Assembly (NCBI RefSeq): GCF_003473485.1
Contig: NC_053047.1
Span: 6,463,001 to 6,527,000 of the forward strand
From: Medicago truncatula
Lineage: Eukaryota; Streptophyta; Magnoliopsida; Fabales; Fabaceae
DNA: 64,000 nucleotides
Direction: 5' to 3'
Each line of letters begins with the position of its first letter. Positions within the stretch are counted from its first letter, which is position 1. Under the pieces are notes generated by a model. It was not told the origin of the DNA, searched no databases, and worked only from the letters and a program-made list of their open reading frames with translations. This document shows positions 36,125-46,973 of this stretch, piece by piece. Position numbers and translations under genes: made by a program.

Positions 36125-36325
36125 GTTTTTATATATTTTTTTATATTAAATGTGTTCCAAATTTTGTGTTAGTGTTACTTGTTCAAATACTTTTGTTGAT
36201 TACATGTTCATGGATTGTAACAACCAAAAGTTGTTAACGTTGTTCCCAAAAATAAATGTCAACATCATTCCTTCTTTTGTTTATGTTCCTGATGTTGCAT
36301 GATGTTGTTCAATGTGTTCACATAA
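36125..36325 (+). repeat. Duplicated upstream sequence of G4, proximal copy
   Basis: The copy next to G4 of the repeat at 34195-34390. It ends about 75 bp before the G4 start codon and so may include promoter sequence. Confidence 0.7.
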
Positions 36326-36399
36326 TCATACAAAACCATTGACTTAAATAAAACATTCATCTCTACTACAATAACCATTCACCATCATAATCATACACA

Positions 36400-38442
36400 A
36401 TGTCTTCTACTATACAAAACAACACTTCTTTTATCTTCCCAGAGACAAATTCATCTCGCATCCCTGATCCCTCCAAGTTCTTCTCCCCAAATCTTCTATC
36501 TACACCCCTCCCCACAAACTCTTTCTTCCAAAACTTTTCTCTCAGAGAGGGTGAAACACCTGAATACATCCATCCTTACCTCATCAGATCAACAAACTCA
36601 TCACTTTCTTTTTCATACCCATCTCGCTATTCCAATTCTTCATTCCTATACCAGGAAGTCAAAGACGACGATATTGGTGTCACTGTATCTACTATACAGA
36701 AGAACTTGAGTCCACTTTATGATGGAAGACACGTAATCACTTCTTATAGTGATCTTGGTGTTACCTTAGATTATCCTGCTACTAATCTCAGTTTCTTTCT
36801 TGTTAGAGGAAGTCCATATTTGACTTTCTCTGTAACAAAACCAAGTCACCTTCTCATTTCCACCAGTTATGACATTCGTTCAGTTACTTCAAATTGGTCC
36901 CGTACAAAGTTCACCATTCAGCATAGCAATAATCAAACATGGGTTTTATACACTTCCTCACCAATCAAGTTGAGTCATGAAACTTTTAAGATTACTTCTA
37001 AGGCCTTTTCTGGTATAATTCGGATCGCTTTGTTGCCAAATTCCGATCCGAAATACAAGGCTATTCTTGATAGGTTTAGTTCTTGTTACCCTTTATCAGG
37101 TGATGCTAAACTTAGTGAAACGTTTTGTCTTGAGTATAAGTTTGAGAAGAAAGGTTCAGGTGATTTGTTATTGTTAGCACACCCTCTTCATATTCAACTT
37201 TTATCTAAAAGTAAAAGTGATGTAACTGTTTTGGATGATTTCAAGTATCAAAGCATTGATGGAGACCTTGTTGGTGTTGTTGGTGATTCATGGATTTTGA
37301 AAACCGATCCGATTTCTGTAACTTGGCATTCAAGCAAAGGTATAAAAGAAGAATCACATGATGAAATTGTTTCGTCGCTTTTAAAAGATGTTGAAGGTTT
37401 AAATTCATCAGCAATAACATCAATTACTTCATCTTACTTCTATGGACAATTGATTGCAAGAGCAGCAAGGTTAGCATTGATAGCTGAAGAATTTTTTTTC
37501 GTTGACGCTATTCAAAAAGTCAGAAGCTTTTTGAAGGAAACAATTGAACCATGGCTTGATGGAACTTTTAACGGAAATGGATTTCTGTATGACAAAAAAT
37601 GGGGAGGAATTATTACACAGGAGGAAGGTGCTTTCGTTTTTAGTAGTGATTTGGGAGACGGAGCGTATAATGATCATCATTATCAATTAGGATATTTTCT
37701 TTATGGAATTGCAGTGCTTGTTAAGATTGATCCAGCATGGGGTAGGAAGTATAAGAAACAATCCTATTCACTTATGGAAGACTTTATGAACTTAAGTTTA
37801 AAATCGAACTCAAATTATACGCGTTTAAGGTTTTTCGATCTTTACATGTTACATTCGTGGGCCGTAGGGCTAACCAACTCTGAACATGGAAGGTATCAAG
37901 AGAGTACTAGTGAAGCTGTGAATGCATACTATGCTGCAGCCTTAATGGGAATGGCATATGGTGATCCTCAACTTGTGTCAATTGCATCAACACTAACATC
38001 ATTGGAAATTCTTGGAACCAAAATGTGGTGGCATGTTAAAAAGAATGGGAAATTGTATGATGAAGAGTTTACAAAAGAGAATAGGATAGTGGGAATTTTG
38101 AGGTCTAATAAGAGAGAGAGTAGTGTTTGGACTGCACCATGTCCGTTTCGTGAGTGTGAAAGTATGCTTGGTGTTCATGTTTTACCATTGTGTCCAATTT
38201 CTGAAGTTTTATTTTCTGATGTTGATTATGTGAAAGAACTTGTTGAGTGGGCATTGCCTCCTTTCAAAACGTTAGGTGCTGAAAACAGATGGACGGGATT
38301 TCGGTATGCATTGGAAGGAATTTATGATAATGAAAGTGCATTGAAGAAGATAAGAAGCTTGAATGGTTTTGATGGTGGAAACTCTTTGACTAATCTTTTG
38401 TGGTGGATTCATAGTAGAGGTGAAGGTGGTGACGATGAATAA
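36400..38442 (+). CDS. GH81 endo-1,3-beta-glucanase / beta-glucan-binding protein homolog (G4)
   Basis: A single open exon of 680 residues from ATG 36400, with no signal peptide. The family N-terminus (DPSKFFSPNLLSTPLPTNSF) and C-terminus (TNLLWWIHSRG) are present, plus a short acidic extension ending in GDDE. The presumed catalytic residues are intact: Asp425 in YNDHHYQLGYF, and Glu501 and Glu505 in QESTSEA. The loop just before the Asp differs from other copies (SSDLGDGAYND instead of the ADFGFGIYND seen in G1). His is replaced by Gln four residues after the Asp, so substrate handling may differ. It is closest to G3 in the C-terminal half. Confidence 0.92.
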   Translation: MSSTIQNNTSFIFPETNSSRIPDPSKFFSPNLLSTPLPTNSFFQNFSLREGETPEYIHPYLIRSTNSSLSFSYPSRYSNSSFLYQEVKDDDIGVTVSTIQKNLSPLYDGRHVITSYSDLGVTLDYPATNLSFFLVRGSPYLTFSVTKPSHLLISTSYDIRSVTSNWSRTKFTIQHSNNQTWVLYTSSPIKLSHETFKITSKAFSGIIRIALLPNSDPKYKAILDRFSSCYPLSGDAKLSETFCLEYKFEKKGSGDLLLLAHPLHIQLLSKSKSDVTVLDDFKYQSIDGDLVGVVGDSWILKTDPISVTWHSSKGIKEESHDEIVSSLLKDVEGLNSSAITSITSSYFYGQLIARAARLALIAEEFFFVDAIQKVRSFLKETIEPWLDGTFNGNGFLYDKKWGGIITQEEGAFVFSSDLGDGAYNDHHYQLGYFLYGIAVLVKIDPAWGRKYKKQSYSLMEDFMNLSLKSNSNYTRLRFFDLYMLHSWAVGLTNSEHGRYQESTSEAVNAYYAAALMGMAYGDPQLVSIASTLTSLEILGTKMWWHVKKNGKLYDEEFTKENRIVGILRSNKRESSVWTAPCPFRECESMLGVHVLPLCPISEVLFSDVDYVKELVEWALPPFKTLGAENRWTGFRYALEGIYDNESALKKIRSLNGFDGGNSLTNLLWWIHSRGEGGDDE

Positions 38443-40889
38443 GAAATATTTGGTTACCTACCATTTTAGTTTTTACTGCTAAAATGAGAGTAAATTTGTT
38501 ATCATAATTTCATTTCATGTATTGTATCATGATTGCTTTCATTTCATGTATTGTATCATAATTTCATTTCATAGATTCCTTGTATGAATTAAAAATAGTT
38601 GTGTGCTGTGACTTTTGTATTCAATTCACATTGCCAGATTGTCTTGCTTTATTCCCATTTTGTATACCTTGCAAAATAATATAGTATTTGTATTTAATGC
38701 AATCTGTAAAACTATGCCTAGAGTCAAACTAATATATAAAAAGATGACCATAATATAGTATTTGTTTGTATATTTTATCAGGTTTGTGAAAGGGGATTCA
38801 TACTTTATAATAGTGCTAGTGTTAGATAATAATTTATTTGGCTTATGCTATTGTGCAATTTATGTTATTAATTGGCTTAATGATGTGTTTCGTCCTTGCA
38901 ATTAGGCGTCATTTAAAAATTAGTCTTTGTAATCGCTAATCCTGGCAATTTACCTTGCATTGTTTAATCATTTAAAATTTCGTCCTTTGACCAACTTAAT
39001 CACTACCAAGTCATCAAATTAGCAAAATGGCATGGGAATGAACAAAAATAGCCTCGTCTTTATTATGAGATGAAGATGAAGACAGGGGTAAAAATGTCAA
39101 TTTCTTGCTAAAGAACGCGATGGGTGGCTATCCTGCATTAGTACGCCGCCCACTCCCACATTGGATACGTCTGCTTCCACCAAGAATTGTATGGTGAAAT
39201 CATGGAGATGTTGCATTGGCGTCTAAATAATTTAGAAGGCTATCTATTCGATTGATACACATCATGGCAACATGAAAAAACCAAAATATTTGAAAACAAA
39301 AATAAAATGGAATGCAAAAAAGGATGGGACAAATAAGAAAGAAAAGGGAAGAGAATCAACAAATGCTAAGTTTTAGTGACAATTTTCTGAAAATAGGGGT
39401 AGTCTTTAAAATATTATTCTATGAAAAGAAAATTAACGATGATGAGATATTCTCTTAAAAAATATTCAACTATTTTAGCAGTAAATGGAGTAATTACTAC
39501 ACTATCATACATATATTTCACATGTAGTATCTTCTTTTTTCTTTAGAGGTTCACATATATATCTTCTTATTAAAGAAAAAATATCGTGTATCAATAAAAA
39601 AAATTAATGATCCAGTTGAAGCAAAGCTACTTTAAACCCTTGTAAATAAAAAATTGGAAATTCAAAATATAGTTCATCTTTCGTTCTCAATGATTGTAAA
39701 AGAAAATGCACAGTTGAACAAAGTTAGCACAATATATTACTTGCACAATTTGATTTGACTAATTTTGTTGAGATAGTTGGAAAAAAAAAGGTAAAGACAA
39801 TAATTAACATAACAAAGAAACGCCCCTCCAACAAAAGCTTCAATTAATATGTGAAATGACCATCAAAACTATTTCAAACACCCTTAAAAAAAAAACTATT
39901 AGATAAATGTCAAAGCTTACAAAATGTTTAGATAAAAAAAAAAAAAAACAGCAACATGAAGAGAAGACAATACCTTATTGAAGGATGTCTCCATAAAGGC
40001 TAAGTTTATTTTGATTATTGTTTTTTGTAAGAAGCCAAAAATAAATTATAAATTAACAAATCATATAAGCATAATGTGTGTCTAAAATTGATTAAAGCAT
40101 AAGTACATAATATAAATCGAAACAAAAAAGAACAACAAAATCATGGTGTTATATCAAGTTCAATATATGAATTGAAACAAAAAAGAACAATAGAATCATT
40201 CATAGCGTAGCATAACCAAAAATTTAACTCAATAGGCTAGTACAATCTTCTTAGCTTTTCGATCAATTATAAAATAGTCTCCTTCTTTTTTTTTTTTTAA
40301 GGGAAAAAAAAAAATTAAACAATTATAATCCAAGGTGTACTTAAAATAAAATAGTAACAAACGAATGTCATATGAAAGTAAAGTACTTGATAGCCAAACC
40401 GACTAAACAAAAGAACTTAAACGCTACGTGGACATTTCAAGATATATTAAGGAAGGAGCATTCATATTTATTTAGAGAGATTTTATCAAGATTTTTTTTT
40501 TAAACAAGCTAAATTAACCCACTTAAATTGGCGCCGGAGATAATCGAACCTAAGACCTTGTGAAGAAGCACACTTTCAAGTCCCAAGTCAATATCATTAG
40601 TGATTTTATCAAAAATTGATCAAGAAAATGTCTCAGTCAATTAAATTTGTTATTTGCCGAAAATCAAAGGATGTAATGATGTGTAATTAAGAAAATGAGT
40701 TAGCAAATCAATGAGTAAGTTGCATGCAAACTTAGGTGAGTTCTTCCCTCTTAACCATATTTTGGGAGAAAATTATATAGTGTGTCTATATATACAATAG
40801 ATGAAGTTCAACTCATTTAATTATTAAGTCAAATTCAACTCATTCATTTTATAAATCAAATTCAACAAGATAATTATCAAGTTTCAAAT
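38443..40889. other. Intergenic DNA between G4 and G5
   Basis: A one-sided MITE-like end lies at about 38870-39010 (TTCGTCCTTGCAATTAG, TTAGTCTTTGTAAT, TTCGTCCTTTGACC). A possible SINE-like minus-strand copy lies at about 40492-40610 (GATAATCGAACCTAAGAC). Just before G5 there is an imperfect tandem repeat of TCAAATTCAACTCATT. No gene is seen. Confidence 0.4.
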
Positions 40890-42884
40890 TTGATTCGATT
40901 TTCAAAATATTTCTTACCCATCAAATTTGATTCCACTGTCCACCCTGACCCCTCCAAATTCTTCTCTCCAAATTTACTATCCAAACCCCTCCCTACAAAC
41001 TCTTTCTTCCAAAACTTTGTTCTCAAAAACGGTGACCAACCTGAATATATTCATCCATACCTCATTAAATCATCAAACTCATCACTTTCTGTTTCTTACC
41101 CATCACGTTTCTTAAACTCTTCTGTTATATCCCAAGTTTTCAATGCTGATCTTACCATAACTTCTTCTACAAAAACTTCCAACGAAAAACACATAATCTC
41201 TTCTTACAATGACCTCAGTGTTACCTTGGAAATCCCTTCTTCAAATTTACGTTTTTTTCTTGTTAGGGGAAGTCCTTTTTTGACATTTTCTGTCACACAA
41301 CTAACCCATCTTTCTTTCACTACAAGCCATGATATTCTTTCTTTTTATTCGAACGATTCCCTTACAAAGTTTACATTTTACCTTAACAATGGTCAAAGTT
41401 GGATTTTGTATGCTTCTACACCGATAAACTTGAGTCACGGTCATAGGTATATAGCTACTTCTGAGGAGTTTTCTGGCATTATTAGAATAGCTTTGTTTCC
41501 GGATTCTGATTCAAAAACTGAAGCTGCTCTTGATAGGTTCAGTTGTTGTTACCCTGTGAGTGGTAATGCTGTTTTTACAACACAATTCTGTGTTGAGTAT
41601 AAATGGCAGAAGAAGGGTTCAGGTGATTTGCTACTGTTAGCACACCCTTTACATATTCAACTTTTGTGTGACACTATTGATTGTGATGTTACTATTTTGA
41701 GTGATTTTAAGTATAAAAGCATTGATGGAGACCTTGTTGGTGTCATTGGTGATTCATGGTTTTTGAAAACTGATCCTGTTTCTGTAACTTGGCATTCTTC
41801 AAATGGTGTTAAGAAAGAATACCATAAAGAAATTGTTTCAGCACTTTTGAAAGATGTTGAGGATCTAAATTCATCAGATATATCAACAACATCGTCTTAT
41901 TCTTATGGAAAGTTGATTGCTAGAGCTGCAAGGTTAGCAATAATAGCTGAAGAGGTTTTCGTCTTTGATTTGATTCCAAAGGTTAAGATTAAGATGTTCT
42001 TGAAGGAAACTATTGAGCCTTGGCTTGATGGAACTTTTAGTGAAAATGGTTTTCTATATGATAAAAGTTGGGGTGGAATTGTTACCAGAAAAGAATGTGA
42101 TGAATCTAACGATTGTTTAGGTTCGGAAATTTATAATGCTCAGCTTAATCATTTAGGATATTTCCTTTATGGTATTGCTGTTCTTGCTAAACTTGATCCC
42201 GATTGGGGAAGAAAGTATAAGCCTCAAGCTTATGCACTCATGGAAGATTTCATGAACTCCAGCACTTGTTTGAATCCGAATTACACGCGCCTAAGATGTT
42301 TTGATCTTTACAAGCTCCATTCTTGGGCTGGAGGATTAGCTGAGTATGAAAATGGAAGATATCAAAAGGGTAGTAGTGAAGCTATTAATGCATATTATTC
42401 TGCTACCTTGCTTGGCTTAGCATATGGTGATGCCAATGTTGTTGCTATTTGGTCAACCCTAACTGCTTTCGAAATTCAAGCATCTAAAATGTGGTATCAT
42501 GTGAAAGTGGGAGGGAAGCTATACGAGGAAGAATTTACAAAACAGAACAGGATGGTCGGTCTTGTTTGGTCGAATAAGAGAGATATCGAACTTTGGTTTG
42601 GTTATCTTGGTGCTAAACAATGTTTGCTTGGCATTCAGGTTTTACCATTGCTTCCTATTTCAGAAATGTTGTTTTCTGATGTTGAATTTGTGAAGGATGT
42701 TGTGGAATGGGTGTTGCCTGATTTGGAAAGTGATGGTGTTGGTGAAGGATGGAAGGGATTTGTGTATGCTTTAAAGGGAATTTATGATAAGGGTGATGCT
42801 TTGGAGAAGATTAGAAAGTTAAGTGGTTTTGATGATGGGAATTCATTGAGTAATCTGTTGTGGTGGATTCACAGCAGAGATTGA
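40890..42884 (+). CDS. GH81 homolog lacking an ATG and two catalytic residues (G5)
   Basis: A continuous open frame of about 664 codons with clear GH81 sequence, from DPSKFFSPNLLSKPLPTNSF to SNLLWWIHSR. No ATG precedes the conserved region: the frame opens after a TAA at 40818-40820 and contains only a TTG at 40890. The N-terminal residues (KYFLPIKFDSTV) still align with FLFPQGNSTV of paralogs. Counting from that TTG, the catalytic Asp is Ala417 (YNAQLNHLGYF) and the first Glu is Lys493 (YQKGSSEA); the second, Glu497, is kept. Either an unseen upstream exon supplies the start, or this is a recently silenced copy. Hydrolytic activity is unlikely. It could equally be called a pseudogene. Confidence 0.7.
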   Translation: MIRFSKYFLPIKFDSTVHPDPSKFFSPNLLSKPLPTNSFFQNFVLKNGDQPEYIHPYLIKSSNSSLSVSYPSRFLNSSVISQVFNADLTITSSTKTSNEKHIISSYNDLSVTLEIPSSNLRFFLVRGSPFLTFSVTQLTHLSFTTSHDILSFYSNDSLTKFTFYLNNGQSWILYASTPINLSHGHRYIATSEEFSGIIRIALFPDSDSKTEAALDRFSCCYPVSGNAVFTTQFCVEYKWQKKGSGDLLLLAHPLHIQLLCDTIDCDVTILSDFKYKSIDGDLVGVIGDSWFLKTDPVSVTWHSSNGVKKEYHKEIVSALLKDVEDLNSSDISTTSSYSYGKLIARAARLAIIAEEVFVFDLIPKVKIKMFLKETIEPWLDGTFSENGFLYDKSWGGIVTRKECDESNDCLGSEIYNAQLNHLGYFLYGIAVLAKLDPDWGRKYKPQAYALMEDFMNSSTCLNPNYTRLRCFDLYKLHSWAGGLAEYENGRYQKGSSEAINAYYSATLLGLAYGDANVVAIWSTLTAFEIQASKMWYHVKVGGKLYEEEFTKQNRMVGLVWSNKRDIELWFGYLGAKQCLLGIQVLPLLPISEMLFSDVEFVKDVVEWVLPDLESDGVGEGWKGFVYALKGIYDKGDALEKIRKLSGFDDGNSLSNLLWWIHSRD

Positions 42885-44262
42885 AGTGTGAATGGTTATG
42901 ATATTTTGGAAGAAACTTGTAAGAAAGAAAAGGATATAATATATTGATGATAAATTAAGTGGCTTTTATATTGCTTAATTCATATTCCAACAAGTTTCAT
43001 TTTTATAATTGTAGTATTTAGATTTTTTTTTCTAGTTTATCTTAGTACTACTTTCTACTTCTGCTATATTTCTCAGTCAATTTGTATAACTGAATGTTCT
43101 TGAATTAGGCACATTGATTATTCACCACCTTGCTAATCTGCTTTACTCACAAGAAAAACTAGTGGTACATAAAAGGAAGATCAAATTAAGGCTTTGGATT
43201 GAATGTTTAAAGCAAAAAACAAATCATGCCTAAAAATCACTAAACTAAACACCTATGACCTCTTACGGCAGCAATTCGGCTACGCTGCTGCAACTCAAAA
43301 CGATTCCGATTACGACTTAAATCTTCGTAGCCTGTGAAACCATGCACAAGACAGAATATGACAGTACACAAGCCTTAATCTGCAGCCCAACATCAGTTGA
43401 GAAATTGTCTTCAAAATTATATTTACTTGCCTCTGTTGAATTGAAACTAACAAAGCTAATCTTCCAGATAGAAATAGATTTCAAATGCAATTGCATATTA
43501 TTTACATTTGCAACAAAATTTAGTTCAATTTACTCACAGTCTCATACCCTACCAAGCCTGCAACCAAAACCAACCTGATACTTCCAAACTTTACCAGTTA
43601 TTAATCAAACAAACCAAATGCTCGATGTTTATTTAATATTTGCGAACCAAACAGTTGTTGCTCGATGTTCAAAGAGATTAGTCCTCCAAATTGATCCAAA
43701 TGCTCAACCCCTTTGTGATATTTTGGATTTGTGTCATGACTTCATCTCATCAATCTGAGACTAGTCTCTCCAAGAGAAACTAATTCATAACACTTAGATG
43801 ATTATTTAATGTTCTATTTTTGTGTTGAGTAGTTAGTAACATTTCTTTGTTGGCTTAAAGTAAAGGGATTTACTAGTAATTATAACCCTCTTTCCTAAAC
43901 TATTTAAGTTCATTTTTTGCTTCATATATACATCATCCTTTATTTATTATTTTTCAATATTTTTTTGTTTAGTTGGGATCCTTTCCATTTTCATATGGCT
44001 GCTAAGCAATCGAAAAACAAATTAGCATGATGATAATTATTGTAAAACATTACCATATTAAATGCACTAATCCTTCAAAACATTATTTCATCAAAATTCT
44101 AAGACATCAGACACAAGCACTGGACTAGTCGTACCAATTAAAAATGACTGCAAAGCTCTTAAATAATAATAAGTCAAGTTATTAATTGCAAGGGACAAAA
44201 TCATTGTAACATTTTTCTCAATTACTTTCAAAATATCATAAACCATTCAATGTCTAAACACT
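42885..44262. other. Intergenic DNA
   Basis: No gene or element is recognised. The frame at 43342-43578 shows no family resemblance. Confidence 0.4.
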
Positions 44263-45090
44263 TCAACCTCTACTATGTATCCACCACAGAAGATTAGTCA
44301 TTGAATTTCCATCTTTAAACCTTCAGCCGAAGAGTAAGACTTATATTGATCGAAACACCTTAAACGTGTATACTTATCAAACCCTGATCTAAACATATTA
44401 CTTTCTTCTCGTAACACATCTGAGCTACTTTAATTTCCAAAAATATTAAGGGTTGATCCATTAGCAACAACATTCACATCACCATATTAAGAACAATATG
44501 CACTAGCTCCCTTCTGGTATCTGCCATTTTCAATTCTTGTAACCCTTAACCCTACAGCTCAAGAATGCATTTTATAACAATCGAAACACCTTAGATGCAT
44601 ATGATTTGGGTTCGAACATGTGCTCAAGTTCATAAAATCTTCCATGAGTGAATAAACTTGAAGCTTATACTTCTCACCCCAATATGGATCAATCATTACA
44701 AGAACAGAAATACCATAAAGGAAATATCCCTAGCGATGAAGCTGAGAACAATAAGACTCAACCAAAATCAGAACTAGAGTCAGCAGAACATCTTTGTTTG
44801 GTAACAATATCTCCCCATTTCTGATCATATAGAAATCCATTTTATTTGAAAGTTCCATCAAGCCAAGGCTCAATGATCTCTTTCAAATACTTTTTAACTT
44901 TTGAAATCACATCAAGGAAACAAACCTCTTCAGCTATTGAAGCCAACCTTGCAATCAAGACCCTCAACATCTTCGTGAACAAAGTATTATTTTTCTTGAA
45001 TCAGAATTAACATTGCAATCAAGACCCTCAAAATCTATTGAGGGTCTAAATTCATCTGCAATAACAACGACTTCGTCTCATTTTTCTTGA
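44263..45090 (-). pseudogene. GH81 pseudogene, C-terminal half, heavily decayed (P1)
   Basis: Reading right to left on the minus strand, recognisable pieces are IAEEVCFLDVI, KKYLKEIIEPWLDGTF, NGFLYDQKWGDIVT, WGEKYK, SLMEDFMNLS, LRCFDCYKMHS, GRYQKG and TNLLWWIHSRG. Many stops and frame changes separate them. The catalytic Asp region is unreadable and the SSEA part after QKG is deleted. The GRYQKG motif and neighbouring GDVNVVANGSTL match G5 best, so P1 is likely a G5 relative. Short internal duplications occur: CAATCAAGACCCTCAA appears twice near 44955 and 45015. Confidence 0.8.
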
Positions 45091-45437
45091 ATCAGAATCT
45101 GTGAACAAAACTTATCCAAATCTATGAGGCACTAACACAAACATCTTACACGACACTGACACGTCGACACCCTTAATAGCTTTATTAAATGAATTATTTG
45201 AATGTCATTTGTGAAAATTCGCTTTGACCAATTAAGTAAAATTGGTATTCTTATTTCTTATTATAATCGTTATTTATTTAGAAAAATACAATAATAATTA
45301 ATTTTATAAGATTTTAAACATTAAATCTCTACCATAAAAAAAATTAACATTCAACTCTATGTCATTGAATTTACAATATACAGGCTCTATACAGCTGGCC
45401 TAATCGATTGGATCCAGCTACAGTCTTTGGATTTCAA

Positions 45438-45447
45438 CTATATATAT
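45438..45447 (+). promoter_or_regulatory. TATA box of the receiver-domain gene
   Basis: CTATATATAT lies about 100 bp before the ATG at 45548, with an ATG-free leader between. Confidence 0.5.
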
Positions 45448-45547
45448 GCCCTAAAACCACCTTACTTGAATCATCAACTCAAGAGTAATAGTGTTTGGTT
45501 TCTTGTTCACTCTTTCACTTCACAAACAACTATTCTTTTCTTTTACA

Positions 45548-46217
45548 ATGACTTTTTCCTTTGGAAATGAGTTTCCAGCCAATGTTAAAGTTCTTGTGAT
45601 TGATCATGATATTGATCTTCTCAATGCTATTGACAAAACATTGTCTCAATTCAATTACCAAGGTTTGTAAATTAATATATGGTACCTTATTTGATTCTTA
45701 ATTGAATTATATATTAACCTATGAAAGTCTCAATCTTTGTTTCAGTTACAACATGCTCGACGGTTTCTTCAGCCTCGAATTTGATAGCACAAAAGGTGCA
45801 TTTTGATTTGGTACTACTTGAAACTCAAATGCCGGACATGGATTCATTTGATTTCTTGCAACAATTGACACAACAAGTCAATATTCCTGTCATTAGTAAG
45901 TAAATATATAATTAATTATATTATCATATCACATGATTAATTTATATATGTTACATATATGTGCAGTGACGATGTGTTCTGAAGGATCAACAAATTATGG
46001 AATAATCAAGGCCATTGAAAATGGAGCTTGTGACTGTTTTGTCAAGCCATTCGCTGAAAATCAAGTAAAGTATATGTGGCATCATGCTGTTAGGAAAATG
46101 ATGAAAGGAAATAAAAAGCATAAAATCAATGAGCAATTGGGGGTTGAAGGTAGCCAAATAAGGGCAAGAGATGATTCAAATTTACCCTTAAAAGATGCAA
46201 CATCGGAAAAAGGGTAA
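45548..46217 (+). CDS. Receiver-domain pseudo-response regulator, three exons
   Basis: Exons 45548-45662, 45746-45895 and 45967-46217, joined by GT-AG introns, give 171 residues. The protein is a single response-regulator receiver domain: VKVLVIDHDIDLLNAI with the acidic pocket, then VHFDLVLLETQMPDMDSFDF, then IPVIMTMCSEGS, then GACDCFVKPF with the conserved Lys-Pro. The position of the phospho-accepting Asp holds Glu (LLET where typical receivers have SD or TD). It therefore should not accept phosphate, but may mimic the phosphorylated state. The sequence resembles receivers of plant type-B regulators but there is no MYB DNA-binding domain. The basic tail after the receiver is short. It probably acts in, or derives from, cytokinin-type two-component signalling; that role is inferred. 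Confidence 0.8.
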
Positions 46218-46221
46218 TAGC

Positions 46222-46462
46222 CATTTTGGTCCATGAATGTGTAATAAGTAGTCATAATAGTCTCTCAATGTATTAAAATTCTAAAATAGTCCCTGATTTT
46301 GTACTTTGTTTGTTAGTCATAAAGTGAGAATAAGTAAATATATTGAAGGACTAATATGACAATATTAATGAAGTATTTTAATGTTACGGACTATTTTGAC
46401 AAACGAAGTGTATAATCAAAGACAATTTAAAATTTTGATACATTGATGGACTATTTTAGTCC
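46222..46462. mobile_element. MITE with imperfect inverted ends
   Basis: The left half reads TCAATGTATTAAAATTCTAA followed by AATAGTCC. The right half on the other strand reads TCAATGTATCAAAATTTTAA followed by an ATTGTC-like end. It lies immediately after the stop codon of the receiver gene and so is likely in its 3' untranslated region. The borders are approximate. Confidence 0.5.
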
Positions 46463-46973
46463 CACATGTATCAAATGTCTAGATCTGCCCCTGACTCAGA
46501 CACATACACTGTCCGACACCGGACACGTCTTTGATCAAAGGTGTCGGACTCAAGTTGATTTTTAAGGTTTTAGGGTTTAACAAAGATCGCAGGTGATAGT
46601 GTTTATAGGGTTAAAGTTTTGTGACTAAAATAAACATGTAAATCACTAAGAAGAAGAAAAAGGGTTGTTATCACTATCAGAGTTCAATTTTGTTAATTGG
46701 TTTGTTGAAATTTGTGATAAAAAAAAAGAATATGATTGACAAATGATTGAATGAGAAGGACAAGGACAGGGAAAGGAATGAACCTGAAGGAATGGATCTG
46801 AAGGTTTCACCATTTTCTCATAAAACGTGTGCTCTAAGGTGATAAACATTTCAAGACCCACTTTGAACATAGATCACTAGCATTATGTCTGATATGAACA
46901 TAGCTCTCAGGTTCAATAACATAGACCAATAACATATAAGGAAACGTAACACAAGAGGCTTGACATCATTGAT

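Noticed and set aside
43342-43578. 78-codon open frame
   Set aside because: No family resemblance, no promoter or splice evidence; likely chance.
45548-46217. Full type-B response regulator with a MYB domain
   Set aside because: The frame ends 80 residues into exon 3 and nothing MYB-like follows before 46973.
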